A DNA stretch of 64,000 nt from Telmatactis stephensoni (GCA_029948255.1 JALIZF010000987.1:58221-122220); one strand, 5' to 3'; counted from the first letter of the stretch, positions 33,940-45,842 are shown. The notes: generated from the letters alone by a model not told the origin. Numbers and translations are program-made.

Positions 33940-34416
33940 GGGGTTTTTACATGGCACTAGGATCATCCTAGCACTAGGATCATCCTAGCAGGCGAATCAT
34001 CCTACATGCTATACATTTAGGGGGTGTTTACATGACACTAGGATCATCCTAGCACTAGGATCATCCTAGCAGGCGAATCATCCTACCTGCTATACATTTA
34101 CTGCATTCTGTTTAGTAGAATGATGTATAGCGGGTAGGATGATTGGCCTACTAGGATGATCCTAATGCTAGGATGATCCTAGTGCCATGTAAACACTCCC
34201 TTTCTGCATTCTGTTTACACGGAAATTTGTGTCTCCACTTCGGGTACTAGGATCATTCTACTAAACAGAATTCTGTTCAGTAGGATGATCCTAGTACCCG
34301 AAGCGAAGACACAATTCCATGTAAACAGAATGCAGTAAATGTATAGCAGGTAGAATGATTCGCCTGCTAGGATGAACCCAGTACTAAGACGATCCTAGTG
34401 TCATGTAAACACCCCC
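33940..34416. mobile_element. GGGGGTGTTTACATG MITE containing a copy of itself
   Basis: Outer ends GGGGTTTTTACATGGCACTA and CATGTAAACACCCCC, flanked by TCA at 33937-33939 and 34417-34419. A second copy, 34020-34200, sits inside its left arm at CATTTA/CTGCATTC with TTA on the left and TTT on the right. Arms are repeats of CTAGGATCATCCTAG. Confidence 0.8.
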
Positions 34417-34827
34417 TCAGTCTGCGTATGTTGTACCTGCTGCTTCTGTCGCTCGTGAAAACCAGGTATAACAAATCAGAACTTTCCAGAAAACTAAAAT
34501 GTCGTTTTAATGTAGAAGGACGTCCAAAACGGACATTTTTGAAAGAGTGCAAGAATAGACCGGTTTCAGCGTCCTTGACAACCGTTGTCAGTAAGCAACT
34601 CATCAACTGAATCTCGTTCCCAGAGCCATCATCGCGTACTGCATATGCAAGAAAGAACGGCTCGGCGACGACATTGCGTTAGAACTTTGGGTAAAAAACC
34701 TGCTATTTCGATTTGAGTGCAAAGATCTTAAACTGTAGTCTGCATCACGATTGGTCAATTAATCAATTTCAAATTGAAATCGTAGTGGAAGACTTAAAAA
34801 ACACTCCTGGAAGTATTAAACACTCAT

Positions 34828-34945
34828 GCATATAGACATCGACACGGGGAAAAGGCATTGCGCGCATGCTCGAAAATTCGGCGGAAATTCGTGGACGCGT
34901 TCGTGTTGTCGTTCGTACGTGTTTACAAATAAAAGTACCGCAAGA
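34828..34945 (+). repeat. dispersed repeat, copy 2
   Basis: Shares CATGCTCGAAAA, GTGGACGCGTTCGTG and TTTACAAATAAAAGTACCG with 15560-15645. Confidence 0.55.
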
Positions 34946-35229
34946 GACCATAATACTAAGAGAGAGAAACCTAGTATTGATGTCTGTGCGATGTTCGCGG
35001 TTCGCGCAAGGCTTAGCCTTAACTTTCAAGATTTACTAAACCTCCAATGCGTTTTTCACCCATGCCATAGACACTTGTTTGAGCGTTCACTCGGCCGGCT
35101 TTCGTTCTCCCACTGCCGAGCATGCGCTGTAAAAACCTTTCTGAATTTAGTGACGTACGAACAAGAAAAACACACGCCGAGTACTTGAAAACAACACGCA
35201 CAATCGTGGAAGAGACCTACTCTGGGCCC

Positions 35230-35480
35230 TAGTTAGTAGTAGAACTCAGGTCCACTCAGGTCTACTTTTCGCAACGCATTGCAGCAACTTGCAGTGCCAT
35301 TGCACAGTGTATCATCCCTCCAGCAACTTTCCTCGCAATTTTTGAGGCACGTTTTCTACGAGCGCATGCGCAATTTCTCATTTCGCTCTGAGGAGCCATC
35401 TTGAATTTCGCTCCCAGCTTGCCTCGGCCAAAAATATTGCAAGTTGCTGAGAAAATTGCACAGTGTAACAGCGCTTTTAA
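35230..35480. repeat. GCAACTTGC-rich repeat
   Basis: CGCAACGCATTGCAGCAACT, then TTGCAAGTTGCTGAGAAAAT and TGTAACAGCGC. It resembles the right half of the TGTAACA-ended MITE families here, but with no clear left terminus. Confidence 0.4.
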
Positions 35481-35652
35481 GTACCATCGACTTAATTTTG
35501 GCCTATTTTATCCCACACCATAGAAAATACAGCCAACTACCGCAAGGTATCATGGGAAGAGACAGTTGAATACCGCCGAATATACAACGGCATTCCTGCG
35601 TTCAGATTGGCTGTATTTTCTATAGTGTTCGATAAATGCAAAATCTGCTAAC

Positions 35653-35882
35653 TTACTACCGTTATCGTTGAAGTGCGACCTGTAAAGTTCAAAGTCTAGT
35701 TTGAAAACAAGCATTGACTGACAGACGTCAATCAAATTACGCCAGTGAGACATTCAATTGACAATTTTACTCTCAAGATATTTTCTCTGTTTGTTTTGGT
35801 TGAATGATTTGCTTGACGTCCGTGAGAATGCTAGTTTCCAGACCAGACTTCACGGGTCGCACTTCAACGAGAACGGTAGTAA
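35653..35882. mobile_element. 230-bp MITE with TTACTACCGTT termini
   Basis: Inverted arms of about 50 bp (TTACTACCGTTATCGTTGAA and its near complement). A separate palindrome (CATAGAAAATACAGCCAA) lies just before it at 35520-35630. Confidence 0.75.
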
Positions 35883-36382
35883 ACATCATAGCCGACACGT
35901 AAACCCAAAATGGACCGTGCACCCCCAATCAATGATAAGATGTGAACCTTTGGGGTTATAACACGGCAAGCACCTTTTTATGTATCATACTATTACCCTA
36001 ACTGGGACCCAACGCTAAATACGAACGAGCATATTACCATGTGCCGCCAAAATATTAATTTCTGCTAATCTCATGCCTAGATTCTCATAAATCATTCAGC
36101 TTGCAGGCTCAAAAGAGATTAAGCAAATGAGTAAAGGTCATCTTCTGATTGACAGCCGCCGCAGCAGAGCCTGAGAGCCTGCGTCAAAGGACTCGTAATG
36201 ACTACGACCACCTGCAGGGGCTTCAAGTTGATTGTTGTCTGCAATGGCCAGCCATTCAATAGAAATACCCATGAAACTTACGATATTATCAAAAAATATT
36301 AATCGAGGCGGAGTGCATTTCACTTTATTTTACGAGTTCAGAATGGATTGTTTTGTCAGGCTTCTGTGGATTTTGAATCTAA

Positions 36383-36605
36383 GGGGGTGTTTACATGGCA
36401 CTATAGGATCATCCTGGCACTAGGATCATCCTAGCAGGCGAATCATCCTACCTGCTAACATTTACTGCAATCTGTTCAGTGGGATGATCCTAGTACCCGA
36501 AGTCCATGTAAACAGAATGCAGTAAATGTATAGAGGGTAGGATGATTCGCCTGCTAGGATGATCCTATAGTGCTAGGGCGATCCTAGTGTCATGTAAACA
36601 CCCCC
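36383..36605. mobile_element. GGGGGTGTTTACATG MITE, second copy
   Basis: 223-bp intact-looking copy: GGGGGTGTTTACATGGCACT at the left, TGTCATGTAAACACCCCC at the right, TAA at 36380-36382 and 36606-36608. TWA duplications fit PIF/Harbinger. Confidence 0.85.
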
Positions 36606-36609
36606 TAAG

Positions 36610-38000
36610 TGGACTAGTTGACCGATGTGACCTTAGCAACATGCTCACCAACATACCAGACAAAATTGTATAAATTCAGACGTAGTTGCAGACAGACAAG
36701 ATTTGATTGACGAATGTTTATAGACAGATAGATAGAAAAATAACAATATATAATTCGCTCAAACTTTTAAAAATTTCGGCATCATAAAAAACTACAAATA
36801 AAATTTATTATGAACTTCTGCACTTGAAAGAGCTCGAGTGGCATCGAAGATAAAACTGTTCGGATCAGGTTTGCAGGAGTAACGAAACGAATGATCGAAG
36901 AAGGGATAATGGATCGATAATTAGACGATTACTCAACACTAGAGTGTGAGAAAAGCGGCAAGTCAGGGAATGTAAATCAAATGCGTGTGCTAGTGTTGAG
37001 TCTACAACTGATTTGATCCCTAAAGTTACGTTTTATTCCGAAAGAAATTGATATCGCAAATCGCCTACATCCAAAGTACGAAGGCCACATGGAAATATAC
37101 AATAAGCTTCGTATTACGAGAGTGACAGTAATTCTGTGGTCTGCTCTAGTCTTTGACCCGATCAAAACGGAATGGAAGCTTCTTGAAATCCCAAACTCAT
37201 ATCAAGTTTTTCTGAATAATTATAGTTTGTGTATATACCGTTGACTCACCTTGTATTAAGTGTTTCGGTGTATACAGCATGCAACACAAGTTGAGCGTGT
37301 TCTAAGCTTGTTCACTCTTTCAAGCACATAAGCACATTTGGGGTCAGAAATTAAAAATTTCAGAAATTATTGAAAGCCAGTGGAAAACTCAGCGGACCAA
37401 GGCTTAAAGCTACAGTCACACTTCCCTGAACAAAGAGAATAGACACAGATTCATACCAGTATTCAGGGGAGGTGTGCATCGAAGCTTCGTGTTGCCGCTA
37501 ACAAAATGTGGAGTCATTGTAGTCACAAGAACCCTTACCACCCCCACCCCCAAGGGGGAGCTTGTAAGTGCGGCGTGACAAATTGACACATTGAATTTAA
37601 TTTTGGTTATGGTTAGTAACTTTGGTGTGTTCTTTCCAAACATTATATTATTTGTTTTTGTGGAATCAAAATTTGAAATATGACATTACACGCTAAAATT
37701 GATATTTACAAATAAAAAATAATTTAATGTTACGAAACACCTGCCAACTACCCATTAAGTGTGATTCTGTTCGTTCTGTTTGACTTCTATATCAACTTTT
37801 TTTTCACGAAAAACATAATATAAATGTAGCTGTTTAACTTTTTCTACTGAAGAGCTGTATCTAGGGAGAAGGCTGGACGTTTTCGCAAACCCTTTTCCCC
37901 GCAGGGGGTGGCAGAGTTTAGGATTCCGCATGGAGTCACGGTTGAGTCACGCATTTAGTCACGTGACAAGTATACCACAGGAAGACCACCATGAGACAAT
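36610..38000. other. no recognised feature
   Basis: AT-rich sequence between the MITE and the CH-ankyrin gene. I see no exon with family similarity, no RNA gene and no obvious inverted-repeat element. The last few hundred bases presumably hold the promoter of the downstream gene. Confidence 0.5.
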
Positions 38001-38008
38001 TAGAAAAC

Positions 38009-38020
38009 AATATGGCGGAC
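38009..38020 (+). promoter_or_regulatory. possible YY1-like promoter motif
   Basis: AATATGGCGGAC about 280 bp before the CH-ankyrin start codon. AANATGGCGG is a common YY1-type element at animal transcription starts. A CACGTG core lies nearby at about 37960. Inference from motif and position only. Confidence 0.3.
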
Positions 38021-38302
38021 TGTCGGTACCATTCTATTCTTGTTGAAAATGACACTCGCTAGGAGTTTGGAGTGTTCTTCAAAGTATACGGCCGAGGATT
38101 CGTAATGTTTATTCATAAACACGAGTTATTTCTATAATCGATGGTCGATTTAATCAGTTGTGAAGAGCTCTACAATTTTGTTTACTGTAGTTGCCATGAA
38201 CACTTGACAATAGCAGCATCAAAGACAATCTCGTTATTGCTTCACAGTAAGCAAGCTCTGTGTGAATTCGTGGAGAAAGAAGAAAAAGAATAATTGAGAA
38301 AT

Positions 38303-39448
38303 ATGTCGTTGAGGACGCGTATCAACGGCTTTACGGCCTGGGTGAATTTGCGTTTGGCTCCGACAGGAAACTTTATGCACAACATTCTGACAGACTTGCT
38401 GAAAGGTTACAATATGAAAGTATTGCTGGAAAGTATGACTGGAAGACCTCTGGATAAGCTCCAAAGCTTCGATAATTTAACTGCCCAGCAAAAGACCACG
38501 AGGGTTGAATGGATTGTTAAAGAACTCAAAGCTGCTAAAGTCATTCCCAAAGAAACATTTGTTGACACAAGAATGTTCGCAATGAGGTCTGCTGATCAAG
38601 TGTTCGATTTGTTATGGTGTTTAGTTTGTCATGATATCTGGTATGTGTGGGAAAAATCAGAATTTCTTCAAAAAGAACAAGGTACCACACTTGTGTCCAA
38701 ACCATTTTCCTGGACACCCCCACCTCCACCCCCTAAGACACCCACCCATGTAGTGGAAAAGGATTTGATGATTGGATTTGGAGCAAAGTCTCTAAGACGG
38801 ACACCTGTTATGACTCCAGATGTCTCTCCAAGTCCAACAACCACTATTGATGAAGATGTGGCTACGAAACGACAATCTAAAAATTTCCCATCACCAGAGT
38901 ATTGCATATTAGACATGGTTAATGGACATCTTAGGATGAGTCGAGAGGGACGTAAATTGACAAGGGGTGTAATGAGTCTGGATGACCTCACAGACAGTCG
39001 AGTCTTGTGTGCCCTTATCAACTCATTTGTTTCCGAAACATTTACAACGGAGATCCTATTGAATGATAGATGGACAATCAACCTAAGCCTTCAGACAGCT
39101 AATGAAATGTTTAAATCGTCCAATCCCTTTGACTCACAGGATCTTGTAGAAGGTGATGTCATGTCTGTCTGTGCATACTTTGCATTTTTCTTCATGAGTG
39201 GCTACAAATACAGGCAATCTAAAGCCATGCTTAAGAGACTGGATGAGCTAAATGTCTTAAAGATTGGCATCAAAGATGAGCTAGAACAGTTTCCAGAGTT
39301 TGTTACCAACATGAAGGATTTGAAGAGGAAAAAAGAGTTGGATAACATGATTGTGGAATATGATGAAGAAATTGCCATCATCGAACAGAACTATAATGTT
39401 ACAAAATGTGCTTCTTGGGTAAAAGAAGTGGCAGAAATACAGAACAAG
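38303..39448 (+). CDS. CH-ankyrin gene exon 1 (CH-like domains)
   Basis: 382 codons holding both CH-like domains, the proline run TPPPPPPKTP and the start of a Lys/Glu-rich linker. Donor GTATGT at 39449. Confidence 0.88.
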
Positions 39449-42357
39449 GTATGTGAGCTGATGATAATAATAATAATAAAATATTATAATAATAAACAAT
39501 ATATGTGAGCCGATTATGGGATCATTGTACATGACACCACAACATTCTGATCAGGGACAACTAGACAGTAGATTCACATGTTGATATGCAACAATATGGT
39601 TTTTAATCTTTGCAAGAGTCCATTGACTTTTAAAATAAGAAAAATATCAAAATGGCAGCATGGTCAACTGGTTATACCATCAGTCTCATAATGGTCCTGA
39701 GTTCAAGTCCCTGCTGTGGCTGCTACTGAGGCTGTATTTGTTCCAGCTGGAAGTCCCTAATTCAGTTTATTGTCAACCATGCTTCAGTAAATAACCAACT
39801 GGTTTGCCTCCTGGCCAGCTGGGATTCTTAGCAATTTCTGTTCCATTTGTATAATTATTTATTTGTGATTATTTGAGTGGAGTGCCTGTTTGAGCAAAAG
39901 GCCAATACTGTACAATCAATTTTTTATGTATTAATTATATATATATATAAGTAGTGAGTGTGTGTCCTGGAGTGAAAGGATCTGTAATTACTTCCCATAA
40001 AATATGCATATTTCAAATATTTTGAAATTGCAATCAGGATCCATAAAATTCAAAGTTTTTCAAAGTTTTTGTCTCTGATTTTTTCTTTTGATTGTAGATG
40101 TTTCGTTCATTGACTCTGGCCTTCATCAGTAATGACAAAAGATTGCTTGCGTGAGAATTCAAACTTATTTTAGCGTGCGTGTGCTTAGTGCGCGAGGATT
40201 TTTTAATGTTCTATAAATATCTGCAATTTGCAGACAGTGATTTCCAGCATTCGGAGTCAATGGCCGAAACGTCTACAATTAAAAGAAAAAAATCAGAGAC
40301 AAAAACTTTGAAAAACTTTGAATGTGTATTTCAAGTGGCTTGGACTGATTTTGAATAACACTTTCTTTATGTTGTAGTGTCGAGCTGCTGTATCAAGAAA
40401 AATAACAGAACGTTTTGATATAGTCCGGGTACCCAGAAACATAACCATCAATGACCTTGCACTGGAGATGGTTATCAACCTCAGCTTGACATGTGGAACA
40501 GGTTTCTATAGTAGCAAAGCAACTGAGAGTGTCTGGAAAGGACGTAAGCTTGTAATACGAGACAAGACTACCAAAGTCTTCTATGATGACTTTTCAAGTG
40601 GCCGAGACCATAAAGGTACAGTGAGACAAATGCTTGGTCTTGATGAGGACCAAGTTGTAGACATCAATCCCTCTGACTATCCCCAACTGGAGATTTACTT
40701 TGAGAGTTCTTCAAGGAACAAGATGCTTAAGGCTGGATCCTCATTTGTCTATCAAGTATTCCCTGGAACAACAACCCAGTGTCAGAGGCTTCTCTTCAAG
40801 GCTGCTAAGACAGGAGAACTTGATATAGTCCAGAAGCTTGTTGCCTTCTTTCACCTGGACAAGAGTTTTGTTGACTCAAGAGAACACAGTTCTGGTAACA
40901 CTGCCTTGCACATGGCATGCCGACATGGTCACTTGGACATTGTGGTATACTTGTTGGAAAATGGTGCTCAAGTTGATGCACTGAATAACCAACTCAACAC
41001 ACCATTCTTCCTGGCCACAGAAAGTCTCCAAAAAGACATTTGCCAGTTGCTGATTGAGTGGGGAACAGATGTTACAAAGAGGAACAGAAGCAGCAAGACA
41101 GCATTTGAGTTGATGCGGCACTATGAGTTGAGGACCTTCTTAGAGAAGAAGTCCAAGGAATGGTCAACGCTGGTGCCTAAGCTGATAGCTGGTGATGTTG
41201 AATGTCTTGCTGAAGTGGTAGCTGCTCATCATCGAAAAGAAAATGTCATGGCCAGTCTTAAGAGCAGATGTGTGAGTGGCAGTACTTTGCTGCATACAGC
41301 AGCATTCTTTGGCTCCATTCCTGTCATTAAGTCACTCTTTGCGGAAGGTTTGAATGTTAATCTTCTAGACTACAAAGGAGCAACACCTTTGCACAGGGCC
41401 AAAAATGCTGAGACTGTTGATCTGCTGCTTGAGGCTGGGGCAGCCATTGATGCAGTGGATTATGATGGCAATACCCCTCTGCATATTAAGTGCTATGGTG
41501 AGACAGGTGAGGCAACTGATTTGGAATGCATTGAGAAAATGCTCATGAAGGAAGCCCCTCTTATTGTTCGAAATGACCGAGAGTTAATGCCAATTCATTG
41601 TTGTGCCATGCAAGGAAGAGTGGATGCTATACAGGCACTTGTCTTCTTTGACACTGAGGGAAACATTAAAAATAGCTTAGATATGGAAAATAAAGAAGTT
41701 CCTCCAAGTCTTGCTCATTTGGCCATTGCTAATGATCATCTTGAGTGTGCAAAGTGGCTGGTAGAGAATGGTTTTGAATTCAAGGAGAAAGAAATTGATA
41801 TTTTAGTACATAAAATTCTCCTGGAACAGATTCCATGTTCTGGAAGAGTTGAAACTGTACTATTTCTGTTACGACAAGGAGCATCGGTAAACCCTTCATA
41901 CCCAGCTGGTAACACAGCCCTTCATCTTACAGCAGGACTTTCCAATGCTGCTGATGTACTGGAATTATTCCTCTCTTTTGGTGCAGATGTAAATGCCTTA
42001 AATGATGACCTTTGTACACCTCTCTTTTATGCTACCCAAGCCAACAACATGTTTGCGGCAAGCCTTCTTATTCAGAATGGTGCAAATGTCAGATCAAGAA
42101 ATTTGCAAGGACTTGCTGCTTTTGATTTCATCACAGATTTTGAGGAGTGGATTGACTGTGGCTACTTTAGTGAAGAAATCAAGGCAAGACTGAAAGCCTA
42201 TAGTCTAAAGCATGCAAGGGATTTGGTTCGGGCCATCACCAGAAAAGTCCAAAGTTTTGCCACAGTACCTTCCAAATCTTCACACCCTGGCCTGGACACA
42301 AGCAATAGGAAGCCACTTCTTATGCTTCCACCAATTAATAAGAGTGGGTCTTATTGA
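38303..42357 (+). CDS. tandem calponin-homology-like plus ankyrin-repeat protein, 2 exons
   Basis: A complete two-exon gene (38303-39448, 40378-42357) for a 1041-residue protein, joined in phase 0. ATG 38303 is the first in frame after an upstream TAA. Residues about 10-117 look like a CH domain: FTAWVN, LLESMTGRPL, then VFDLLWCLVCHDIW. A proline run follows (139-145). Residues about 198-312 look like a second, diverged CH domain (LTDSRVLCALINSF, INLSLQTANEMF, VMSVCAYFAFFF). A charged, probably helical linker (320-400) leads to an uncharacterised segment and ankyrin repeats from about 519 to 965 (GNTALHMACRHGHLDIVVYL, GATPLHRA, GNTALHLTAG, CTPLFYATQANN). The role is probably that of a cytoskeletal scaffold binding actin through CH and partners through ankyrin; this is inferred. 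I do not recognise a named orthologue. Confidence 0.88.
39652..39930 (+). mobile_element. tRNA-derived SINE in the CH-ankyrin intron
   Basis: A-box-like TGGTCAACTGGTTATACCAT at 39661 and B-box-like GAGTTCAAGTCCC at 39699 with tRNA-like spacing, followed by a non-tRNA body ending in AT-rich sequence. Not a functional tRNA by eye. Confidence 0.65.
40049..40322. mobile_element. 274-bp foldback with hammerhead-like core motifs
   Basis: Arms of about 70 bp begin TTCAAAGTTTTTCAAAGTTT and contain CTGATGA and CGAAAC (minus strand of left arm; the right arm on plus has GGCCGAAACGTC). In the CH-ankyrin intron just before exon two. Confidence 0.7.
40378..42357 (+). CDS. CH-ankyrin gene exon 2 (ankyrin repeats)
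   Basis: 660 codons including TGA. Acceptor ATGTTGTAG. Carries all ankyrin repeats in one long exon, with a basic, Ser-rich C-terminus ending NKSGSY. Few introns for such a length compared with the transporter genes. Confidence 0.9.
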   Translation, partial: CRAAVSRKITERFDIVRVPRNITINDLALEMVINLSLTCGTGFYSSKATESVWKGRKLVIRDKTTKVFYDDFSSGRDHKGTVRQMLGLDEDQVVDINPSDYPQLEIYFESSSRNKMLKAGSSFVYQVFPGTTTQCQRLLFKAAKTGELDIVQKLVAFFHLDKSFVDSREHSSGNTALHMACRHGHLDIVVYLLENGAQVDALNNQLNTPFFLATESLQKDICQLLIEWGTDVTKRNRSSKTAFELMRHYELRTFLEKKSKEWSTLVPKLIAGDVECLAEVVAAHHRKENVMASLKSRCVSGSTLLHTAAFFGSIPVIKSLFAEGLNVNLLDYKGATPLHRAKNAETVDLLLEAGAAIDAVDYDGNTPLHIKCYGETGEATDLECIEKMLMKEAPLIVRNDRELMPIHCCAMQGRVDAIQALVFFDTEGNIKNSLDMENKEVPPSLAHLAIANDHLECAKWLVENGFEFKEKEIDILVHKILLEQIPCSGRVETVLFLLRQGASVNPSYPAGNTALHLTAGLSNAADVLELFLSFGADVNALNDDLCTPLFYATQANNMFAASLLIQNGANVRSRNLQGLAAFDFITDFEEWIDCGYFSEEIKARLKAYSLKHARDLVRAITRKVQSFATVPSKSSHPGLDTSNRKPLLMLPPINKSGSY

Positions 42358-43230
42358 ATATAACTAATGTACAGACTGTAATTATTAAAAGTGCTAGTAT
42401 AAACAGAGGTGGGGGTGAGTTGGCAGATGTGATTTTATTTAACCTGTGAAAGAAAGATGGCTATTCAGTTTGTACTAGTTGATAAAGAACAAAAGTGAAC
42501 AAGAGGTTTAGAGTCTTCTACGAACTATTATGCATACAATTTTTTCATGGGTTAAATGAGATAACTCTAAACCATTAAATATATCCATCATTTGAGTCTG
42601 ACAAATTGACCCTATCACATCAAAATTTCTTGCCAAGTGTTCTAGAGTGTAAATATTAAGAAACCTGTGAACCAAGTATTATAATTTAGTGTTAATTTAG
42701 TATCCCTGTTATAACTACCATATGGAATTTTGTTAATCTTTTATTGAAATGGTCTTTACAAATATAATAGGTCATCTGTCAATGTTTTATTGTATGGATT
42801 TTTCAATTTTGATATTTGGTGTTATAATCAGGGTCAAGCTTTTAGACCACTAGCAGCACTTCCCTATTGGTTGATAACCCAGGGATTTAATAGGTGACTG
42901 TTTCACTTGTAATAGTGCAAATTTTGCACTCCATCATAAATAATTTTCCACATAAACAAAATAGAGATGAAATAATTGAAACGTAAACCAAAGCAGAAGC
43001 ATTCTCTTGCAACCAAGTATTAAAAAATGTAATATTTCAACAAATTCTTCAATAATCATTATTTTGTGAATAAAATTATCAGAATACTAAAGTTGACATG
43101 TAACTTTAAAATATCATTATTTGCTGTTGTGAGCTATCATATACATCCTATTTATACACTGACCACACCCTATTGGTAGTTGCCAGTTGGTCTTATGGTC
43201 TTCGTACTTTTAGCTGTAGTAAATACGGGT
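42358..43230 (+). other. 3' flank of the CH-ankyrin gene
   Basis: AT-rich sequence that should contain the 3' untranslated region. A possible AATAAA is near 43067. No other gene seen. Confidence 0.4.
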
Positions 43231-43239
43231 GAAACTAAA

Positions 43240-43745
43240 GGGGGTGCACTAGGTGTAAGTGCACCCCATGTAGAAGCCAAAGGTCTGTTTATCTATAATC
43301 GTACTAGCTCTCACTGAGCAGCAGCCCCTTTCCACCCCCCTCAGTGAGCAGCAAAATGTTGGGGAACAGCCCCACCTTCCCAATTGAGGCAGCAAAATGT
43401 TGCGGAAAGGCAAGGCAATCAAACGAAAAATTAGGAGCAAGGAACACGAGCCTCTGACACTCGGGGTATGACCATGCGAGAGGTCCCGAGTTCGCGCGAT
43501 TCCCAGTGACTTCACATATCCTTGTTTCAACTTCTTTCCTTTCCGTGTAGCTTTAATTAGCTTTAAATACCCGTAAAAAGGAGCACTGATGGATAGAGGA
43601 AGTAGTTCGAAAGCTTAAACACGAGTCCCTGGCTCGGGAGAATTGGGTAGCCACTCCCCGCTCTTCGCAGTAAAATAAATTAACCTTTACCTTTTTTAGA
43701 GATAGTTCCATTTCATGTGTACCTGTCCCACCCAGCAAAACCCCC
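43240..43745. repeat. possible SINE-like repeat region
   Basis: GAGAGGTCCCGAGTTCGCGC at about 43479 resembles a tRNA B-box region, and GCAAAATGTTG repeats precede it. I could not find a convincing A box. Confidence 0.3.
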
Positions 43746-44132
43746 TGGTTACGATCCAGGTAAAGACCTCATTCTGAAAGCAGTGTACTAGTTTAGTTGC
43801 TTTTTAGCCCATTTGCGATGCATCCGAACGTTACTCGTAAAGTCCGTAGAGAGAAAATTCCGGATAAATCGCAGGCTAGTTGCATGCTTTTTTATCCATA
43901 AGATCTTTACCACAGAATTAGGATGAGGGATACCATAGTCGTTACTTGTTACTCAAGGTTCTTGCAATTATGGACCCCAAACTTCAATCTACAAGTGGTC
44001 ACTTTGACGAACATTTTAGATTACTTTCTATACACTTGTAGGACCGTCTTGCTTAGTGTACGTGTTGCTGTTCATATGTTTCCGAATATTCAACAACGAA
44101 GTTAAAATTCATCTTTTTACTCTCCATTTTTC

Positions 44133-45288
44133 TGAGACCCAGAGTTAATAGAGGATCCTGTTATGCTGCATGCCACGCCCTTTAGAATTTTTAATATTAA
44201 CTCGGCAATTGTTCCAGTTGAAACAACTGTTTTTGTAGCAAGAAAGTTAGCCTAATTTAAATATTTGATAAATCTAAGTTTGTAGTTTGAAATAGTTCAA
44301 TATTGTTAATAATTGTACGGACTGTTTTAAATGGCGGTCAACCATAGTCATTATATAATGAAAGTTAATTTAGTTCTTATCTAAAAGGCCATTGTACGTG
44401 GGAGAAGCCATGAATGATAGAGTTGTCCGGCACTACCACGTAAACGTTTTAGTTACAACGCCGAGCTTTCGGACAAAGTGTCCATCTTCAGGGCAAATGA
44501 AAATGTTACATTCTTTGTTAGTTCTTGTTTATGACACATTTGTAATTGAAGTTCAAGGCTAACTTAAAATGCGACTAGCATCAAAATCGTTTACGTGACT
44601 TCATACGCTCAAACTGAGCATTCAGTTCCATACATTTCTTTATGTTTTGTTTCTTCAACAATTGTATTTCTTTTCGACTCTAAAAATATGTATGAAGGAG
44701 TTTTCCTACATTGTTTACTAGGCTAAGGATGCATTTTCTGATCAGTTTTCTTCAATTTAGAACATTTACATTGAGATATTTCAATTACAAATTACAAAGG
44801 AATGTATGGAGCTAAACGCTTGTGTGGATTGTATGACGTCACTGATACCTCTAAACTCCATAAAAATCTAATACTTCCCATAAGAATTTTCAGAAAACAT
44901 ACTGACCAGTTTTTGAACAACACTTTGAGAGCCTTTCAGCGTAGTTTCAACGAAGTTTCAGCTTAATTGAATGTTGAACAATTTTGATGCTAGTCCCCCA
45001 TTGATATTAATTACGGAATTCCCCTTCAGCAACTGTCAATCTTTATAGCTAAAACCGGATTCCTAAAAAGGAAGTATTTCACTTTTTTTAAAAACAAAGA
45101 GCTATTTTAGGTAAATAAGCTGTAAAGTTAATAGTTTTTTAGAGTCCAGAAGTTGTTAAGAGCAAGAGACGGAACAAGCAATAAAGAAAGAGAGCAAGAA
45201 AGTAGCTGAATTACCTTTTTGAAACTCAATAAAACTTGTAGGTCCTAGATGGTACCATAACAGTCCCCTCTATTAACTCTGTGAGGCC
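44133..45288. mobile_element. 1.15-kb foldback element
   Basis: CAGAGTTAATAGAGG...CTGTTATG at the left and its near complement at 45255-45288. The interior has a hairpin with a CTGAAGA...GAAA core on the minus strand (44467-44491) and no reading frame with recognisable similarity. Confidence 0.55.
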
Positions 45289-45842
45289 CTAAGAACTTGT
45301 CTATAAACAACTTAAAAACACCTCATGTTCCACCTTTCATCAAAATTCAGGTCATGAATTCCTTTCATTGGGCATATTATTTCAATGAAAGACCTTGGGC
45401 TTGGTTTATTTCAATATTTTAATTCGGTATTAAAAAACTCCGCCAATTAATTCGCAGTACGTGTATATATATTGAGCGTTATTCTACACGGAATTTGTTT
45501 TCTTTAGAATGTTCTGCATTGCCACTGACGCTTTCTGTTTTTCTAAGAAAGCCCATGCAGCTACAACGAACAAGTCTGTGCGGTAGTCTCAGTAGAAGTA
45601 ACTGGAATACTTATTACGACTACATCAGGTATTATTTTCGATATTACTTACCTCTCTAGTCTTCATCTTAACTTTGTTGTAATTCCGTCGTTTTATAGTG
45701 TTTTCTCCGATTTTATTGTTTCTTTAGTATTTATTTTTCCCCAGAATTCTTTACGATTTTGCGCTTGCACGCGAGGTCAGGGGACAAAAATAAAGAAATG
45801 ATGGCATTCATTAGAAACTGTTACATTTACGATATGGTAATT

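Noticed and set aside
38668..39081. 137-codon minus-strand frame
   Set aside because: Antisense shadow of the CH-ankyrin first exon, with no similarity of its own.
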